NCBI GenBank assembly: GCA_002280855.1
Contig: NCEU01000003.1
Span: 248,001 to 312,000 of the forward strand
Length of the DNA stretch: 64,000 nt
Source of the DNA: Sphingomonadales bacterium 32-65-25
GTDB lineage: Bacteria; Pseudomonadota; Alphaproteobacteria; Sphingomonadales; Sphingomonadaceae
Direction of reading: 5' to 3'
Made by a program: the position numbers and the translations under genes. The notes under the pieces are model-generated. The model made no database searches and was not told where the DNA came from. It saw nothing but the letters and a program-made list of their open reading frames with translations. Below, one piece after another: positions 36,412 through 43,824 of this stretch. The first letter of the stretch is position 1. The number at the start of each line of letters is the position of its first letter.

Positions 36412-37095
36412 CCGTTCGATGGCGCTGCCAGCCAGCGCGCCAACCAGGCCGCCGATGATCACGCCCGGCGTGCGATCCCAGCGATTGCCCAAGCCATAGC
36501 CGATGCTGGCGCCGGCAATGCCGCCCACCAGTGCGCCGCCGCCCGTGCCGCGGCAACGGCCCCAGCCGCGGCCGTAACCCCGGTTCCAGCCGCCGTAACC
36601 GCCGCCCCAACCGCCACCAATCACCACGCCGGGGCCCCAGCCGCCATTCCAGCCGCCACCGCGCCAACCACGGTTCCAGCCGCGATTCCAGCCTCTGTTC
36701 CAGCCGCCACCCCAGCCGCCATAGGCAACCGGCACGGGCACCGGCACCGGCACCACGGTGCGCGTGTGCACCACCTGCACCGGTGGCGGTTGCTGCCAGC
36801 CCTGTTGCCAACCCTGCTGCGAGCCCTGTTGCCAGCCCTGTTGCTGCACGGCCGGCATCACCGGCGCCTGCTGCTGCCAGGATTGCGCCGTGGCCGGCGC
36901 CCACCCTGCTGGCAACGCTGCGCCATCGGCGGCGGCAGGCATCAGGCGCGCATCCATCGCCGGCGGCGGCAACGCGGCGGCGGCAACGGCGTCGCGCATT
37001 TCGGGCACATACTCGTCTGCCGGTCCGGCAGGCTGGGCGAAGGCCGGCGCACTGGCCAGAAGGGCAAGGGCCGGCAAGATCATCTGCTTCATCAT
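36400..37095 (-). CDS. Exported Gly/Trp-rich repeat protein with C-terminal glycine zipper
   Basis: 231 aa from the ATG at 37095 (AAGG upstream). Signal peptide MMKQMILPALALLASAPAFA. The middle has low-complexity runs: a QQGWQQ-type repeat around residues 88-105, a Pro/Val run, then a Trp/Gly/Asn/Arg block of repeated GWNR units (residues about 130-155). The last 40 residues (GGALVGGIAGASIGYGLGN, then GVIIGGLVGALAGSAI) form a glycine zipper with 2TM-like pattern typical of Rick_17kDa/glycine-zipper outer-membrane proteins. Function unknown; envelope-associated by inference. Confidence 0.78.
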   Translation of the reverse strand: MMKQMILPALALLASAPAFAQPAGPADEYVPEMRDAVAAAALPPPAMDARLMPAAADGAALPAGWAPATAQSWQQQAPVMPAVQQQGWQQGSQQGWQQGWQQPPPVQVVHTRTVVPVPVPVPVAYGGWGGGWNRGWNRGWNRGWRGGGWNGGWGPGVVIGGGWGGGYGGWNRGYGRGWGRCRGTGGGALVGGIAGASIGYGLGNRWDRTPGVIIGGLVGALAGSAIERSGC

Positions 37096-37230
37096 GAATT
37101 CACCTTCCACCTGCCAGTTTGAACATCGGCTGAACCTTCAGGTAACGCTTGCTGTAACCGGCAAGTGTGTCCACGGTTAACCCACCAAGCATGCGCCCTG
37201 GTTCACAGGCCGTGCAAGAGGAGAATGATG

Positions 37231-37530
37231 ATGCGTACCCCCCTGATGCTTGCGGTTTCGCTGGGCCTGATGCTGCCTTCGGTCACGCCGGCCTTTGCCC
37301 AGCAGGGCCAGCCGACGCTGTATGAATACAACGGCAAGCAGTACAACACGCTGGCCCAGTGCCAGCGCGCCAAGAAGCGCGCCAAGGCGCGCGGCGCCGT
37401 TGCCGGTGCGGTGATTGCCGGGGCCGGCACCGCCCTTTTGGGCGGCAACCTGGGTGAAACGGCGCTGGTCGCCGGTGCCGGCGCACTGGCCGGCCGCGAG
37501 ATCGGCCGCGCCACCGTCAAGCGCTGCTGA
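37231..37530 (+). CDS. Small exported glycine-zipper protein
   Basis: 99 aa. The RBS AGGAG is 7 nt before the third of three tandem ATG codons (37231), which is chosen. Signal peptide MRTPLMLAVSLGLMLPSVTP to AFAQQ, a short domain with YEYNGKQYNTLAQCQRAKKRAK, then a glycine zipper (GAVAGAVIAGAGTALLGG, then GETALVAGAGALAGREIGRA). It ends with Lys-Arg-Cys. It is divergent from the other glycine-zipper gene, sharing a 135-nt promoter region. Function unknown. Confidence 0.75.
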   Translation: MRTPLMLAVSLGLMLPSVTPAFAQQGQPTLYEYNGKQYNTLAQCQRAKKRAKARGAVAGAVIAGAGTALLGGNLGETALVAGAGALAGREIGRATVKRC

Positions 37531-37535
37531 TCGGC

Positions 37536-38195
37536 CTACCAGCGCACGAGGCGGGGCACCACCAGGCGCCCCGCCAGCGCGGCAAGGCCCACCGCCAGCC
37601 CGTACCACAGCCCGGTATAGACCATCGAATCATAGGGGCAGTGCAGATTGTAGGCCAGCGCGCCAAGGCTGCCCGCGGCCAGGCCCACCAGCAGGCCAGC
37701 GCGCTGCGGCGCCACCGGCGCCCCGCGCCGCAGGTGCAGCACCATCGGCACCGCACACAGGCCGGCGGTGAGCAGACTCATCCGCAAACATTCCCAACCG
37801 CTGGCAGAGCCCGCCATCGCCATCGCGTGTTCAGGCTGATCCAGCGCCATGATCGCGCCCGATAGCGGAAACAGCAGCGCCATCGCCGCCGCCACTTTCC
37901 ACCCGGCATTGCTGCGTCCCACGCCGGGATGCGCCTGGGCCAGCACGGCGGCCACGCTCACCAGCCCCAGTACCGCCAGCGTTCCACAGCGCAGCAGGAA
38001 CATCGGATGCGGCTGCCCGGCCATCAGATCGGGCCGCAGCCCCAGCCAGGCCAGCATCAGCGTGGCCGCCACCAGCAACAGCGTGGCCAGCACCAGCAGC
38101 GTCGGCCGATCCTCCAGCGGCTGCACCGGCGCCACATCGGCCGCCAGCCGATCCATCAGCGCCTCCAACTGCTGGTTGGGAGAATACTCAGCCAT
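37536..38195 (-). CDS. NrsF/DUF1109 family membrane protein, likely anti-sigma factor of the adjacent ECF sigma
   Basis: 219 aa, about six transmembrane helices after a short cytoplasmic start. Cys136 in GWECLRM and Cys186 in NLHCPYDS are 50 residues apart, the same spacing I recall for the two sensory cysteines of Caulobacter NrsF. The ATG at 38195 overlaps the sigma factor stop as TGATG, with GAGG upstream, so the two are cotranslated. In the Caulobacter system NrsF holds SigF at the membrane until metal or redox stress acts on its cysteines; the same role here is inference. Confidence 0.85.
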   Translation of the reverse strand: MAEYSPNQQLEALMDRLAADVAPVQPLEDRPTLLVLATLLLVAATLMLAWLGLRPDLMAGQPHPMFLLRCGTLAVLGLVSVAAVLAQAHPGVGRSNAGWKVAAAMALLFPLSGAIMALDQPEHAMAMAGSASGWECLRMSLLTAGLCAVPMVLHLRRGAPVAPQRAGLLVGLAAGSLGALAYNLHCPYDSMVYTGLWYGLAVGLAALAGRLVVPRLVRW

Positions 38196-38722
38196 CACCT
38201 GTCCTCGTCCACCGCCGCGGCCATGCGTTTCAGGCCGCGGTGCACATTCACCTTGATCATCGATTCCGATTGGCCCAGCCGCGCCGCCGCTTCGATCACG
38301 CTCAGCCCCTCGATCTTCACAGCGCGTATGGCGGCAGCCTGGGGCCCCGGCAGCATGCTCAGCAGCCGATCGCAGCCCAGCCGGCCGATCAGCGCCGCTT
38401 CGCCCGATTCCACCGCAACATCATCGAACAACGTATCGGTCTCGCGCACCCGGGCGCGACGCAGGCGATCCACCCAGCGATAACGCGCGATCGCCGCAAG
38501 CCACGGCAGGAACGGCCGCGCCGGATCCCAGCTTGCCCGGCGCTGGTGCACGGCCAGCAGCGTATCCTGCACCAAATCATCCAGTTCGGCCGGCGCCACC
38601 TTGCGCCGGAACCAGCGCATCAACAGCGGCGCCGCCATCCCCAGCAACTGGCGATAGGCCATGGCATCACCGGCCTGGACGGCGCGCATCAGCCGGGCCA
38701 ATGTGGCCTCGTCACTGGTCAT
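38195..38722 (-). CDS. ECF-subfamily RNA polymerase sigma factor (SigF-like)
   Basis: 175 aa with sigma region 2 (AYRQLLGMAAPLLMRWFRRK to DDLVQDTLLAVHQRR and PFLPWLAAIARYRWVDRLRR) and region 4 (LPGPQAAAIRAVKIEGLSVI then EAAARLGQSESMIKVNVHRG). The partner DUF1109 gene follows directly, as in the SigF/NrsF group. An ECF-type promoter lies 31 nt before the ATG at 38722, which suggests it drives its own transcription. Confidence 0.93.
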   Translation of the reverse strand: MTSDEATLARLMRAVQAGDAMAYRQLLGMAAPLLMRWFRRKVAPAELDDLVQDTLLAVHQRRASWDPARPFLPWLAAIARYRWVDRLRRARVRETDTLFDDVAVESGEAALIGRLGCDRLLSMLPGPQAAAIRAVKIEGLSVIEAAARLGQSESMIKVNVHRGLKRMAAAVDEDR

Positions 38723-38753
38723 GGCAGATAACGCACATGGTCATGCCCGGCCT

Positions 38754-38779
38754 TTCGCAGCGCCGGTGCAAAAGGTTGC
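38754..38779 (-). promoter_or_regulatory. Putative ECF-sigma autoregulatory promoter
   Basis: Read on the minus strand: GCAACC (38779-38774), 16 nt, CGAA (38757-38754). This differs by one base from the GTAACC-N16-CGAA promoter I recall for Caulobacter SigF. It sits 31 nt before the sigma gene's start codon, where a -10 is expected. Confidence 0.55.
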
Positions 38780-38783
38780 AGGT

Positions 38784-40223
38784 TCAGCGACCGTCACCGG
38801 CAATGCGGCCCAGCGGATGCCGGCCGAGCAGATTGGTCTGAAAGCCCGAAAGTTCATTCGCCACCAGCGCCCAGCGCACCGGCCGCAGCAGCGGAATGAA
38901 CGCCGGATCGGCCATCAGCGCCGCTTCCGCCGCTGCCGCTGCCGCCTGCCGCGCGGTGAGATCATTGCCGGCCGCCGCCGCATCATCCAGCAGGCGATCA
39001 GCAGCCGCGCTGCACGGGCGCACCCGGCCACAGCGCCACTGGTCCAGGTGCGCCACCACATCGGCCACGCGCGCCGTCTGTTCCACCAGCACCAGATCCG
39101 CCGCGCTGGCGCGCCGCGCTGCGGCAAAACCACCGGGGCGCGCGCGCTGCACGGCAAGGCTGATGCCCAGCGGCTGCAGATTGGCCGCCAGCGTTTCGGC
39201 CAGCGCCTGAAATTCCGGCCCCGCCGGCACCAGCAAGGACAGGCGCAGCGGCTGTTCCGGCCCGATGCCAACGTCGCGCAGCAGCGCAGCGGCCAGGGCG
39301 CGGCGCTCTTCCGGCGGGCGCGCCCGATCATCGCTGGGCGGCGGCAGGCCATCCCACAACCGGTTCTGTGGCACCAGCAGGGCCAGCGCCAGCCGATTGG
39401 CCATCGGCGCGCCATCAGCCGCCAGCAACAGCGCGCGGCGCAGCCGCACATCGGTGAGCAGGCCACTTTTGGCGTTGATGGCAAGGCCAATCACGCCCGG
39501 CACCGTTTCCAGCTTCAGCGCCCGCCCCTGCCCGGCCGCCCGCGCTGCGCCCAGCCCGGCCAGACCTTCGCCCAGCACCAGTTGCACTTCGCCCTTGGCA
39601 AAGGCGGAAACCGCAGCGGCAGCGTCGACGGACGCGATACGGATACTGGCGGCGCGGGCATCGGGCAGCGGCCGTTCACTGCGGCGCTGCAGGCGCCAGG
39701 CCCCGCCATCCTTTTCCAGCACATACGGCCCGGGAAACAGCCGACCGCGCCGATCACGCACCGCCAGCGCCGGTTCGGCCAGCCAATCGAGCAGCAGCGG
39801 CGTCGCCGGTTGCGGCGCCAGTTCCACCACGCGGGCAATCGGCGCACGGGCGGTGCCGCGCTTGCTCAGCCCGGCGGCTGCCAGCGCGGCACGGCCCTCG
39901 TTGCCACTGCGGCGCAGGCCCAGGGCCACATCCTGCGCCACCAGTTCCAGCCCCGGCTTGTCGCCCACGCCCGGCCAACGCAAGGGCGCCAGCCGCAGGA
40001 TCAGATCGTCGCCATCATCCAGAAAGCGCCAGCTCGTCGCCACGCCGGCCACCACTTCGCCACCACTGCCGCGCCGGATCAGCGTGGCCCGGCTGGCTTC
40101 CTGCGCCAGTTCTTCGGCCAGCGTCCCTTCGCCCACCACCGCCACGTCCAGGTCGCCGCCGGGCCGGCCGCCGGAACAGGCAGCCAACAGCAGGGCAAGG
40201 GCAGGTACGATCAGGGGGCGCAT
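38784..40223 (-). CDS. Solute-binding lipoprotein of the oligopeptide (SBP_bac_5-like) type
   Basis: 479 aa. Lipoprotein leader ending LLAAC (Cys16). The body resembles family-5 extracellular solute-binding proteins: LTDVRLRRALLLAADGAPMA and FQALAETLAANLQPLGISLAV align with the two inner signature regions of peptide/nickel binding proteins, but overall similarity looks distant and it is Ala/Arg-rich. No ABC permease or ATPase gene is next to it, so it may be an orphan. It stops 61 nt before the sigma gene start and is on the same strand. Confidence 0.68.
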   Translation of the reverse strand: MRPLIVPALALLLAACSGGRPGGDLDVAVVGEGTLAEELAQEASRATLIRRGSGGEVVAGVATSWRFLDDGDDLILRLAPLRWPGVGDKPGLELVAQDVALGLRRSGNEGRAALAAAGLSKRGTARAPIARVVELAPQPATPLLLDWLAEPALAVRDRRGRLFPGPYVLEKDGGAWRLQRRSERPLPDARAASIRIASVDAAAAVSAFAKGEVQLVLGEGLAGLGAARAAGQGRALKLETVPGVIGLAINAKSGLLTDVRLRRALLLAADGAPMANRLALALLVPQNRLWDGLPPPSDDRARPPEERRALAAALLRDVGIGPEQPLRLSLLVPAGPEFQALAETLAANLQPLGISLAVQRARPGGFAAARRASAADLVLVEQTARVADVVAHLDQWRCGRVRPCSAAADRLLDDAAAAGNDLTARQAAAAAAEAALMADPAFIPLLRPVRWALVANELSGFQTNLLGRHPLGRIAGDGR

Positions 40224-40306
40224 CTTGGTGCTACTCTAGCCGGGCTTTGCCATGGCACAACAGAGCTTCCTTGCGGGGCTGGCGGGCAAGGGCGTAAAAG
40301 CGCGCC

Positions 40307-41281
40307 ATGCGAAACGCCCCCGACATCATCAGCCTGATCGGCAACACGCCCTTGCTCACCCTGAAAGGGCCGAGCGCCGAAACCGGCTGCACCATCCTGG
40401 GCAAGGCAGAATTCCTCAATCCCGGCGGCAGCGTGAAGGACCGCGCCGCGCTGGGCATCATTGAGGATGCGGAAAAACTGGGCCTGCTCAAACCCGGCGG
40501 CATCATCGTGGAAGGCACCGCCGGCAACACCGGCATCGGCCTGGCGGTGGTGGGCGCGGCGCGTGGCTATAAAACCATCATCGTCATGCCCGAAACCCAG
40601 AGCCGGGAGAAGATGGACACGCTGCGCGCGCTGGGCGCCGAACTGGTGCTGGTGCCGGCCGCCCCCTATGCCAACCCCGGCCATTATGTGCACACCAGCC
40701 GCCGCATCGCCGAGGAAACGCCGGGCGCGATCTGGGCCAACCAGTTTGACAATGTTGCCAACCGATTGGCGCATATCCGCACCACCGCCCCAGAAATCTG
40801 GCGACAGACCGAAGGCCGCATCGATGGCTTCACCTGCGCGGTGGGCACTGGCGGCACGCTGGCCGGCGTGGCGCTGGGTCTGCGCGCCGAAAAGCCCGAT
40901 GTCACCATCGCGCTCACCGATCCCGAAGGCGCTGCCCTGTTCAACTGGTTTGCCCATGGCGAATTGAAGGCCGAAGGGTCAAGCGTGTCGGAAGGCATCG
41001 GCCAGTCGCGCATCACCGGCAATCTCGATGGATTGCACGTCGATGCCCAGTTCCGGGTGCCCGATACGGAAGGGCTGCACTGGGTGCGCAGGCTGAACGC
41101 CGAAGAAGGCATCTGCCTTGGCTTGTCTTCCGGCATCAACGTGGCGGGCGCGGTGCGGCTGGCGCGCCAGATGGGGCCGGGCCATGTGATCGTCACCATC
41201 TTGTGCGACAGCGGGCTGCGCTATCTTTCGACCATCTACAATCCGGATTGGCTGGCGGCGAAGGGGCTTGCCGCGGTCTGA
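40307..41281 (+). CDS. cysK: Cysteine synthase A (O-acetylserine sulfhydrylase)
   Basis: 324 aa. PLP lysine K44 in NPGGSVKDRAAL, the substrate loop EGTAGNTGIG, and the phosphate loop GTGGTLAG. Converts O-acetylserine and sulfide to cysteine. The SxN-type motif is TAGNT rather than TSGNT, a variation seen in some proteobacterial enzymes, so a related beta-synthase role cannot be fully excluded. Located between the solute-binding gene (divergent) and a small membrane gene. Confidence 0.92.
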   Translation: MRNAPDIISLIGNTPLLTLKGPSAETGCTILGKAEFLNPGGSVKDRAALGIIEDAEKLGLLKPGGIIVEGTAGNTGIGLAVVGAARGYKTIIVMPETQSREKMDTLRALGAELVLVPAAPYANPGHYVHTSRRIAEETPGAIWANQFDNVANRLAHIRTTAPEIWRQTEGRIDGFTCAVGTGGTLAGVALGLRAEKPDVTIALTDPEGAALFNWFAHGELKAEGSSVSEGIGQSRITGNLDGLHVDAQFRVPDTEGLHWVRRLNAEEGICLGLSSGINVAGAVRLARQMGPGHVIVTILCDSGLRYLSTIYNPDWLAAKGLAAV

Positions 41282-41304
41282 CTCAAGGGCGTAGAATCAG
41301 CGTG

Positions 41305-41529
41305 ATGGATCTGCCCCCAATCTTGTCTGCATCCGATCTGCGCGCCCGCCGCAGCGGGGAGCGTCTGCGCTGGGGCCTGACTGGCCTGGCAGCCGTGTTC
41401 CTGATCGTTCTGGCCGCCGCCGCCGGCCTGGGCCCGACCGGCCGCGAGGAACAGCCCGGCGCCGGTGAGCCCCTGGCCGTGCTCGGCGTCGCGCCCGGCC
41501 CGGCCACACGGCCGGCTGAAGAGCAGTGA
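41305..41529 (+). CDS. Small single-span membrane protein of unknown function
   Basis: 74 aa from the ATG at 41305 (GTG at 41302 possible). An N-terminal basic part is followed by one hydrophobic span (GLTGLAAVFLIVLAAAAGLG) and a short Pro/Ala tail. Not recognised. It follows cysK by 23 nt and may be cotranscribed with it. It could be a chance ORF. Confidence 0.5.
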   Translation: MDLPPILSASDLRARRSGERLRWGLTGLAAVFLIVLAAAAGLGPTGREEQPGAGEPLAVLGVAPGPATRPAEEQ

Positions 41530-41700
41530 ACAGCCCAAATTCGCCGCGCATTCGGGGCGAATCGGCAGGCCTGGTGGGGGCCAATCCCATGCGAATCCAG
41601 TGCCTGCTGCCCCACAGACTTATCCACACCCCAAATCACGCCCCAAACCACCCCAGAACAAGGCAAGAACATCGCCCCTGCAGGCCACAATTCACCAAGG

Positions 41701-41760
41701 ATATCCCCATTTAAGCGGGCATTTGCCCATCAGATTCCATTGGCTCCCATCAAATCCCAT
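41701..41760. promoter_or_regulatory. 10-nt-phased CCCAT array, candidate MraZ box (operator of the dcw cluster)
   Basis: Decamers 41701-41710, 41721-41730, 41731-41740, 41741-41750 and 41751-41760 all end in CCAT, four as CCCAT and one as TCCAT; only 41711-41720 lacks it. On the minus strand this reads TGGGN repeated with 5-nt spacers, the known MraZ-binding design of E. coli. A weaker pair, CCCAT/TCCAG 10 nt apart, lies at 41586-41600. The array is 107 nt before the mraZ start. The rest of the 338-nt gap (41530-41867) is AT- and C-rich without a gene. Confidence 0.7.
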
Positions 41761-41790
41761 GATACATCCGTTTTCCACAGCGGGTGTATC
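41761..41790. promoter_or_regulatory. Imperfect dyad just downstream of the MraZ-box array
   Basis: GATACATCCG (41761-41770) and CGGGTGTATC (41781-41790) are reverse complements with one mismatch, around the 10-nt core TTTTCCACAG. It directly abuts the CCCAT array, 77 nt before mraZ. It may be a second regulator site or part of the promoter; no clear -35/-10 pair was seen. Confidence 0.4.
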
Positions 41791-41867
41791 CGCCGTGCAG
41801 CCGTTCATCGACCCAGCAGTATCGGGACGAAACTGGCTGCAACGGCACCCCGCGGCAGGGGTATGGG

Positions 41868-42359
41868 GTGTCGGCAAATTCGTATCTTGGTTATGGGCTG
41901 AACGCGGTTGACGCGAAGAACCGGCTGTCTGTGCCGGCGAGCTTCCGCGACGTCCTCACCGCGAAGTCCGGCGGCAAGCAGGTGCTGGTCGGGCCGGGTC
42001 ATGCCGGCCGCCGCTGCCTGATGGCGTTCGACACGCTGTTTGCCGAACAGCTGCACGCCACCCACGAAGCCCGCCACAGCGACACCGGCAGCCGCGAAGC
42101 CTTTGACGAGCGCGCCTATCTGTTCGGTTCGGCCCAGCCGCACAGCATCGATGATGCCGGCCGTATCGTACTCTCCCCGGTGCTGCGCCGGGTCAGCGGC
42201 ATCACCAGCCATGTCTGGTTCGTGGGCGGCTTCGATTATTTCGAACTGTGGGATCCCTGGGCGTTCAAGGCGTTGCCGGGTCTGCCCGAACTGCAGCGCA
42301 TCCAGATCGAGATGGAACTGGAAACGCGCGGCCTGCCCATCGATGGCCCGGTCGCATGA
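41868..42359 (+). CDS. mraZ: Transcriptional regulator MraZ
   Basis: 163 aa from the GTG at 41868 behind AGGGG (6 nt). Two SpoVT/AbrB-like half-domains carry the paired DxxxR motifs: [12 protein letters not shown] near the start and [14 protein letters not shown] in the second half. MraZ forms ring-shaped oligomers and represses its own cluster promoter through the TGGGN boxes. It heads the division and cell-wall cluster and overlaps rsmH as ATGA. Confidence 0.95.
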   Translation: MSANSYLGYGLNAVDAKNRLSVPASFRDVLTAKSGGKQVLVGPGHAGRRCLMAFDTLFAEQLHATHEARHSDTGSREAFDERAYLFGSAQPHSIDDAGRIVLSPVLRRVSGITSHVWFVGGFDYFELWDPWAFKALPGLPELQRIQIEMELETRGLPIDGPVA

Positions 42360-43318
42360 GTGCGGCACCGCACATCCCCGTGTTGCTGGCCGAAGTGCTG
42401 GCCGCGCTCGCGCTCGGGCCCGGCGATCTCTATGTCGACGCGACGCTGGGTGCCGGCGGCTATCTGCGCGCAGCCAGGGCGCATGGTTTGGGCCACGCCT
42501 ATGGCTTTGATCGCGACCCGCAGGCCCATGCGCTGAATGCCGATATCGCCGGCGCCGATGATGTGACGCTTATTCGCCGGCCGTTTTCGGAAATGGTGGA
42601 AGGGCTGGCCGACCATGGCGTGGCGGCGGTTGATGCCATCGCCTTCGATATCGGCGTCTCCTCCATGCAGATCGACACGGCAGAGCGTGGCTTTTCCTTT
42701 CAGGCCGATGGCCCGCTCGACATGCGGATGAGCCAGGAGGGCATGAGCGCCGCCGATTTCATCAACAGCGCCAGCGAAGAAGAGATTGCCGGCGTGCTGT
42801 TCCATCTGGGCGACGAGCGCGCCTCGCGCCGGATCGCGCGCGCCATCGTGGCCGATCGGCCGTTTGCCCGCACCAGCGAACTGGCCGGGCTGATCCGCCG
42901 CGTTCTGGGGCGCGGCGAACCGGGCAAGGATCCCGCCACCCGCAGTTTCCAGGCGCTGCGCATCCATGTGAACGACGAACTGGGTCAGCTGGATGCCGGG
43001 CTGGTTGCCGCCGAACGGTTGCTGAAGCCCGGCGGCCGGCTGGCGGTTGTCTCCTTCCATTCCGCCGAAGACCGGCGGGTGAAGAATTTCCTGCGCGACC
43101 GGTCGGGCCATGCGCCGGCCGCCTCGCGCCACGCCCCACTGGCCGCGCCCACCCGCGCCGCCAGCTTTGAAAAGCCGATGAAGGCCGTGCGCCCCTCGGC
43201 CGCCGAGATCGCCCGCAACCCGCGTGCCCGCAGCGCCACCCTGCGCAGTGCCGTGCGCACCGCCGCCCCGGCGTGGGGAGCCCTTGGGGGAACCGCAATC
43301 GAGGGAGGCCGCACATGA
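42356..43318 (+). CDS. rsmH: 16S rRNA (cytosine1402-N4)-methyltransferase
   Basis: 320 aa. Motif [11 protein letters not shown] (residues 27-36) and the family motifs [12 protein letters not shown], and [15 protein letters not shown] near residue 230-245. It methylates C1402 in the 16S decoding centre. Start ATG at 42356 overlaps mraZ as ATGA, and its stop overlaps ftsL as ATGA. The last 80 residues, rich in Ala and Arg, follow the catalytic region as usual. Confidence 0.96.
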   Translation: MSAAPHIPVLLAEVLAALALGPGDLYVDATLGAGGYLRAARAHGLGHAYGFDRDPQAHALNADIAGADDVTLIRRPFSEMVEGLADHGVAAVDAIAFDIGVSSMQIDTAERGFSFQADGPLDMRMSQEGMSAADFINSASEEEIAGVLFHLGDERASRRIARAIVADRPFARTSELAGLIRRVLGRGEPGKDPATRSFQALRIHVNDELGQLDAGLVAAERLLKPGGRLAVVSFHSAEDRRVKNFLRDRSGHAPAASRHAPLAAPTRAASFEKPMKAVRPSAAEIARNPRARSATLRSAVRTAAPAWGALGGTAIEGGRT

Positions 43319-43824
43319 GGCAGTATGTTTCGGCTCTGTTGTGGATTGCCGGCACCACGATCGTCGTGGCCGGGGCCCAGGTGGTCACCACCCGCGCCGC
43401 CGCCGAACGCCGGGCGGTGACCAAGCTCAACTTCGAACTGGTGGAAAATACGTCACGCGTGCGCGAACTGGAAGCCGAGCTGCGCACCCGCGCTGGCCTG
43501 CCGGAATTGCAGCGCTGGAATGATGCCGTGTTCCAGCTGGCGGCGCCGCAGGGCGGGCAGATTCTGCGCTCGCCGGTGCAGCTGGCCAGCTTTGCCGCCC
43601 GGCCCGATGCCGCGCCGACCGTGCAGTTCGCGGTGGCCGAAATTGGCCGGGCAGCGCCCGGCAGCCTTCCGCCAGCGGCCGGCAGCCCGCCGGCACAGTC
43701 TGGCCCCGCACCGGCACAGCCCGGCAGCGCCGCGCGCCTGGTCCGCACCAGTTTCGGTGACGCGCAAGCCCCTGTTATCGAACCGGAAATGATTCCGGCT
43801 GAACCGCAGGACGGGGAGGCCTGA
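43315..43824 (+). CDS. ftsL: Cell division protein FtsL
   Basis: 169 aa. Short N-terminus, one transmembrane helix ([20 protein letters not shown]), then a coiled-coil-like part ([23 protein letters not shown]). The C-terminal half is a Pro/Ala-rich extension ([18 protein letters not shown]), longer than in classical FtsL. FtsL joins FtsB and FtsQ in activating the FtsWI synthase. Its place between rsmH and ftsI, with overlaps on both sides, supports the call more than the divergent sequence does. Confidence 0.85.
   Translation: MRQYVSALLWIAGTTIVVAGAQVVTTRAAAERRAVTKLNFELVENTSRVRELEAELRTRAGLPELQRWNDAVFQLAAPQGGQILRSPVQLASFAARPDAAPTVQFAVAEIGRAAPGSLPPAAGSPPAQSGPAPAQPGSAARLVRTSFGDAQAPVIEPEMIPAEPQDGEA

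Noticed and set aside
36758..37180. Cys-rich plus-strand frame with CCQPCC-type repeats, resembling a metallothionein
   Set aside because: The cysteine pattern is the complement of the Trp/Gln codon repeats (QQGW units) of the real minus-strand Gly/Trp-rich gene, so it is an artefact of repeats.
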